DNA from: Luscinia megarhynchos
Taxonomy: Eukaryota > Chordata > Aves > Passeriformes > Turdidae
Length of the DNA stretch: 64,000 nucleotides
NCBI GenBank assembly: GCA_034336665.1
Contig: CM067566.1
Span: 27,310,330-27,374,329 of the forward strand
Reading direction: 5' to 3'
Shown piece by piece: positions 63,571 to 64,000 of this stretch. The translations under genes were made by a program, and so were the position numbers. The notes beneath the pieces were generated by a model. It was not told the DNA's origin, ran no database searches, and saw only the letters and a list, made by a program, of their open reading frames with translations. Position 1 is the stretch's first letter. Each line of letters begins with the position of its first letter.

Positions 63571-64000
63571 CTGAAAATAATTTTAAAAAAATTCTTTTCA
63601 TGTATCTTAAAAAAAGGCTCAAGAAAGTGCAGCTTTTTTATAAAAATATGATCTATGAAACGTGACAAACTCATGAAAACACACAGCTCTGAAGTTTTTA
63701 TGTTTCATTAATTAAAACCTAATGATACTCTAATATTTGAAAATTAGATTCTCTGTGTAAGTTCTTTGTGTCTGACAATTTGAATGTCTAACTTAGTTTG
63801 TATTTCTATGCTTGCCAGAGACAGAATTGATTTCCCAGGATATACCAATACCAGTAAGAAATACCAATAAGAAAAGTGTATAGCAATCACAGAGGGGTTT
63901 AAGTGAATAGTTACCAAAGTTTACAAATATGCAGGATTGAATTACACCACTGAAGTAAATGGTCACAGAAAGATAAAACCTCTAAGACCCTGAGACCCTT
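63571..64000 (-). other. Start of the next LONRF1 intron
   Basis: AT-rich sequence upstream of the first LONRF1 exon seen here. No exon or repeat recognised before the window edge. Confidence 0.5.

Overview
This is a window of bird nuclear DNA. The evidence is CR1 LINE copies ending in ATTCTATG-type octamer repeats, an avian ERVL-type solo LTR, short vertebrate GT-AG exons, and protein sequences close to vertebrate PPAT, PAICS and LONRF1. I cannot name the species.

Layout. (1) Positions 566-40132, minus strand: PPAT (amidophosphoribosyltransferase, step 1 of de novo purine synthesis). Ten of the eleven expected exons are present; the last one lies left of the window. Intron 1 is very large (8246-40004, about 31.8 kb). 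(2) Nested in that intron, on the plus strand: a multi-exon gene (10559-30792) with its own CpG-rich promoter. It encodes a protein of about 637 residues with three Myb/SANT-like DNA-binding domains, short acidic linker exons that all have phase 1-1, and a helical C-terminus. I do not recognise it as a named gene; it is the most interesting item here. (3) Positions 40133-40683: a GC-rich, TATA-less bidirectional promoter with inverted CCAAT boxes, flanked by CACGTG E-boxes. A 20-bp minisatellite of about 20 copies (39197-39600) lies just inside PPAT intron 1. (4) Positions 40684-49507, plus strand: PAICS, complete, nine exons, 426 residues, covering the carboxylation and SAICAR-synthetase steps. 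An ERVL-type LTR ends about 30 bp before its exon 6. (5) Positions 49508-59598: PAICS 3' UTR, a CR1 copy, unremarkable intergenic DNA, and the probable LONRF1 3' UTR. (6) Positions 59599-63570, minus strand: the last five coding exons of a LONRF1-like gene (LON substrate-binding domain and C-terminus).

PPAT and PAICS act in the same pathway and share a divergent promoter, the arrangement known in chicken and mammals. The nested Myb/SANT gene is transcribed against PPAT, so passage of either polymerase crosses the other gene. The neighbour downstream of PAICS here is LONRF1, not SRP72 as in mammals.

Limits: all exon boundaries were read by eye from splice consensus, reading phase and remembered family sequences. 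UTR ends, the nested gene's alternative exons and the repeat boundaries are approximate.
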